Source: Bacillota bacterium (GTDB taxonomy: Bacteria; Bacillota; Clostridia; Oscillospirales; Ruminococcaceae). From it: a stretch of DNA of 64,000 nucleotides. The notes beneath the pieces were generated by a model that was given only the letters and a program-made list of their open reading frames with translations, ran no database searches and had not been told where the DNA came from. Within the stretch, counting starts at the first letter, position 1. The number at the start of each line of letters is the position of its first letter. Location of the stretch: the NCBI GenBank assembly GCA_023460035.1, contig JAEWRN010000043.1, forward strand, positions 163,983 to 227,982. Reading direction: 5' to 3'. A program made the translations under genes and the position numbers. Below are positions 63,049-64,000 of the stretch, one piece after another.

Positions 63049-63071
63049 AGCTGGGACCATTGGTCCCAGCT
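63049..63071 (-). repeat. Palindrome copy overlapping the integrase stop
   Basis: The last two bases of the repeat are part of the integrase TAG stop codon (63072-63070). CTTTCTATGTCGAG follows on the minus strand, without a T-run. Confidence 0.87.
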
Positions 63072-64000
63072 ATTGAAAAAGAACATTTGCGATGCATTTA
63101 CTATTCATCGCGTCGGCCATATCAATTATCTGGCCGTAAATGTTTTCTGTTGTAGAAGGTTTACTGTGGCCAAGGCGGTGCGCAATAGAAAGTATATCTG
63201 CCCCCTCGAAAATTAAAATGCTTGCCAGCGTATGCCGGAAAGCATGTGGGTTAAGGTGCGGTAAATCGTGCCTTTCTGAAAAGCGTATGAGCCATGCATT
63301 GAGTGTGTCCGGGTACATGGGCCACCCGGTTTGGGTATTACAAAAAAGAAAATCTTTACCGTGTAGCTTTTCCATTTCTGTTTCTCGTTTTTGTTCCCAC
63401 ACAGCTTGCCAAACGGCGGCGTGTTTTTCTTTGTTTTCGCTATACCATTTTTTGTATTCCCTCAGCAGCTCTATTGTTTGCTGCGGAATATTTATCCATC
63501 GCGTTTTCTTGTTTTTGGGAGAATCTATATATAACCCTTTTTCTGGGCTATATAAAAGGCAGTCCCTAATTTTGATAACACCCTCATCTAAAAAAACATT
63601 TTCCCATTGCAACCCGGCAACTTCACCGCGCCGCATACCACCAACCGCCAATAGTTGAACATAGGCCTGCCATTTCAAATCTTCTTGCTTTAAAGCTGCC
63701 AAAATTTTTCGGGCCGTTTCTGGTTGAAAATAATTAACTTCAACTTCCTCGTGCGCTGGCGGTTCTGCCCGATCACAAGGGTTTCGTTCCAAAAAGCCCA
63801 TTTTGACCGCATATTTTAAAATCATGTTTACTGTATGAAAATGTTCAGATATACTCTTATCAGATAGAGGGTTCTGAGCCTTCCCCGATTTTTCGGAGAC
63901 AAAGAAGTAGTGCAATCGGCTGATATCATAGAATATCGCAGGGTTGTTGGCTATGCCGCCAGTTGCTGATAAAAGCGCCGTCGCAAATCCGCGGGCGGGA
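63070..64000 (-). CDS. int: Tyrosine recombinase/integrase, partial (N-terminus beyond window)
   Basis: At least 310 codons are visible, and the frame is open to the window edge (FYDISRLHYFFVSEKSGKAQ shows the core-binding domain continuing). Catalytic residues are readable: the first Arg in GGMRRGEVAGLQWENV, HAFRHT (His-x-x-Arg), LGHSKPST and the tyrosine in ENIYGQI. It integrates and excises the element at an att site, probably the 3' end of tRNA-Val at 18989. Its stop overlaps a palindrome. An internal TTG at 63915 could be mistaken for the start. Confidence 0.93.
   Translation of the reverse strand, partial: PARGFATALLSATGGIANNPAIFYDISRLHYFFVSEKSGKAQNPLSDKSISEHFHTVNMILKYAVKMGFLERNPCDRAEPPAHEEVEVNYFQPETARKILAALKQEDLKWQAYVQLLAVGGMRRGEVAGLQWENVFLDEGVIKIRDCLLYSPEKGLYIDSPKNKKTRWINIPQQTIELLREYKKWYSENKEKHAAVWQAVWEQKRETEMEKLHGKDFLFCNTQTGWPMYPDTLNAWLIRFSERHDLPHLNPHAFRHTLASILIFEGADILSIAHRLGHSKPSTTENIYGQIIDMADAMNSKCIANVLFQ

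Larger units (their letters stand above)
19058..63071. repeat. Dispersed palindrome family CTGGGAC-N5-GTCCCAG (at least 18 copies)
   Basis: Copies of CTGGGACCATTGGTCCCAG or its inverted-centre form occur at 19058, 21087, 53841, 55616, 56506, 57336, 60283, 60847, 61340, 61857, 62606 and 63051. The variant CTGGGACA-N3-TGTCCCAG occurs at 37053, 41040, 46447, 47418 and 47734, and a diverged copy at 39213. Looser relatives are at 21554, 22479, 27671 and 49711. Nearly all sit between the stop codon of one minus-strand gene and the Shine-Dalgarno of the next; 62606 is inside a gene. Some have a T-run on the gene strand and resemble intrinsic terminators; others (37053, 61340, 61857, 63051) do not. 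The C-G to A-T change at both arms preserves the palindrome. Confidence 0.92.
18990..64000. mobile_element. Integrative and conjugative element, left part (right end beyond window)
   Basis: The region downstream of tRNA-Val contains a relaxase, VirD4, VirB4, VirB6-like and VirB2/VirB3-like proteins, an M23 cell-wall hydrolase, ArdC-like protein, SSB, ParA/ParB, toxin genes and, at the far right, a tyrosine integrase. Gene order is almost entirely on the minus strand, unlike the mixed chromosome to the left, and the GC content is lower with several AT-rich islands. A family of conserved palindromes starts 69 nt after the tRNA and continues to the integrase stop codon, marking the extent of the element. 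The exact left junction near 18989 is inferred from the tRNA position; the right junction is not in the window. Confidence 0.88.

Noticed and set aside
19058..63071. Reading the palindromes as true integron attC sites
   Set aside because: No integron integrase or attI is visible, copies are shorter than attC and lack the R/L box arrangement, and many copies follow core element genes; kept only as an analogy.
63070..63915. Integrase as a complete 281-aa protein starting at 63915
   Set aside because: The start would be an internal TTG; the frame stays open to the window edge and the core-binding domain is incomplete, so the gene is cut by the window.

Overview
The window joins about 19 kb of Clostridia-type chromosome (GC-rich, Oscillospiraceae/Ruminococcaceae-like in gene content) to the first ~45 kb of an integrative and conjugative element (ICE) that runs off the right edge. 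The Firmicutes assignment rests on consensus sigma-A promoters, strong AGGAGG-type Shine-Dalgarno sites, TTG/GTG starts, LytTR/GHKL signalling, a SpoVG homologue and a Gram-positive VirB4/VirD4 transfer apparatus.

Chromosomal part (1-18989). A NUDIX hydrolase (cut by the left edge) and a Cof-type HAD phosphatase overlap by 4 nt. An RpiR-type SIS regulator follows, with a terminator-like hairpin only ~15 nt after its predicted transcription start. A two-gene operon encodes a double-ASKHA acyl-CoA dehydratase activase (2721-5618) and a dehydratase-like subunit (5653-7020). A surface-sensing locus has a 1150-aa beta-helix-like membrane-anchored protein divergent from a LytTR regulator, a secreted protein ending in an LPVSG sortase-like signal, and a 7TM GHKL histidine kinase. 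A YczE/YitT membrane protein, a DUF1846 protein and tRNA-Val(CAC) end the chromosomal part.

Element (about 18990 to beyond 64000). Almost every gene is on the minus strand. From left to right: two homologous antisense-RNA/attenuator cassettes (19565-19795 and 20817-21043), the second in the leader of a winged-helix protein that may be a replication initiator; a Fic protein and a HipA-like kinase; the conjugation block (VirD4 coupling protein, ArdC-like protein, MobP-type relaxase and accessory protein, a candidate oriT, M23 hydrolase, VirB4, VirB3/VirB6/VirB2-like membrane proteins, NTPase-primase fusion); a dispersed but complete-looking Tad/Flp type IVb pilus set (TadZ-like, CpaB, prepilin peptidase, Flp-like pilin, TadG/TadE-like, TadC, TadB, TadA) surrounding a ~1780-aa secreted adhesin with a C-type-lectin-like domain; a cargo stretch (uncharacterised AT-rich genes, a Dam methylase, a Fic-like protein without its catalytic histidine, and a type III ToxIN toxin-antitoxin system with three 34-nt RNA repeats); then SpoVG, ParB, ParA, a second CpaE-like protein and a tyrosine integrase cut by the right edge.

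The most unusual features are: (i) at least 18 copies of a 19-23 bp palindrome (CTGGGAC-N5-GTCCCAG), nearly all directly after a stop codon and before the next ribosome binding site, with stem changes that keep pairing and with one copy read in frame inside a gene; (ii) twin countertranscript-RNA attenuation modules of the kind known from plasmid copy control, one of which faces a ~470-nt apparently structured RNA instead of a clear protein gene; and (iii) a Tad pilus with a lectin-like adhesin carried on a conjugative element, which could promote mating contact or host attachment. Together with ParA/ParB this suggests an ICE with a plasmid-like, perhaps replicating, stage.
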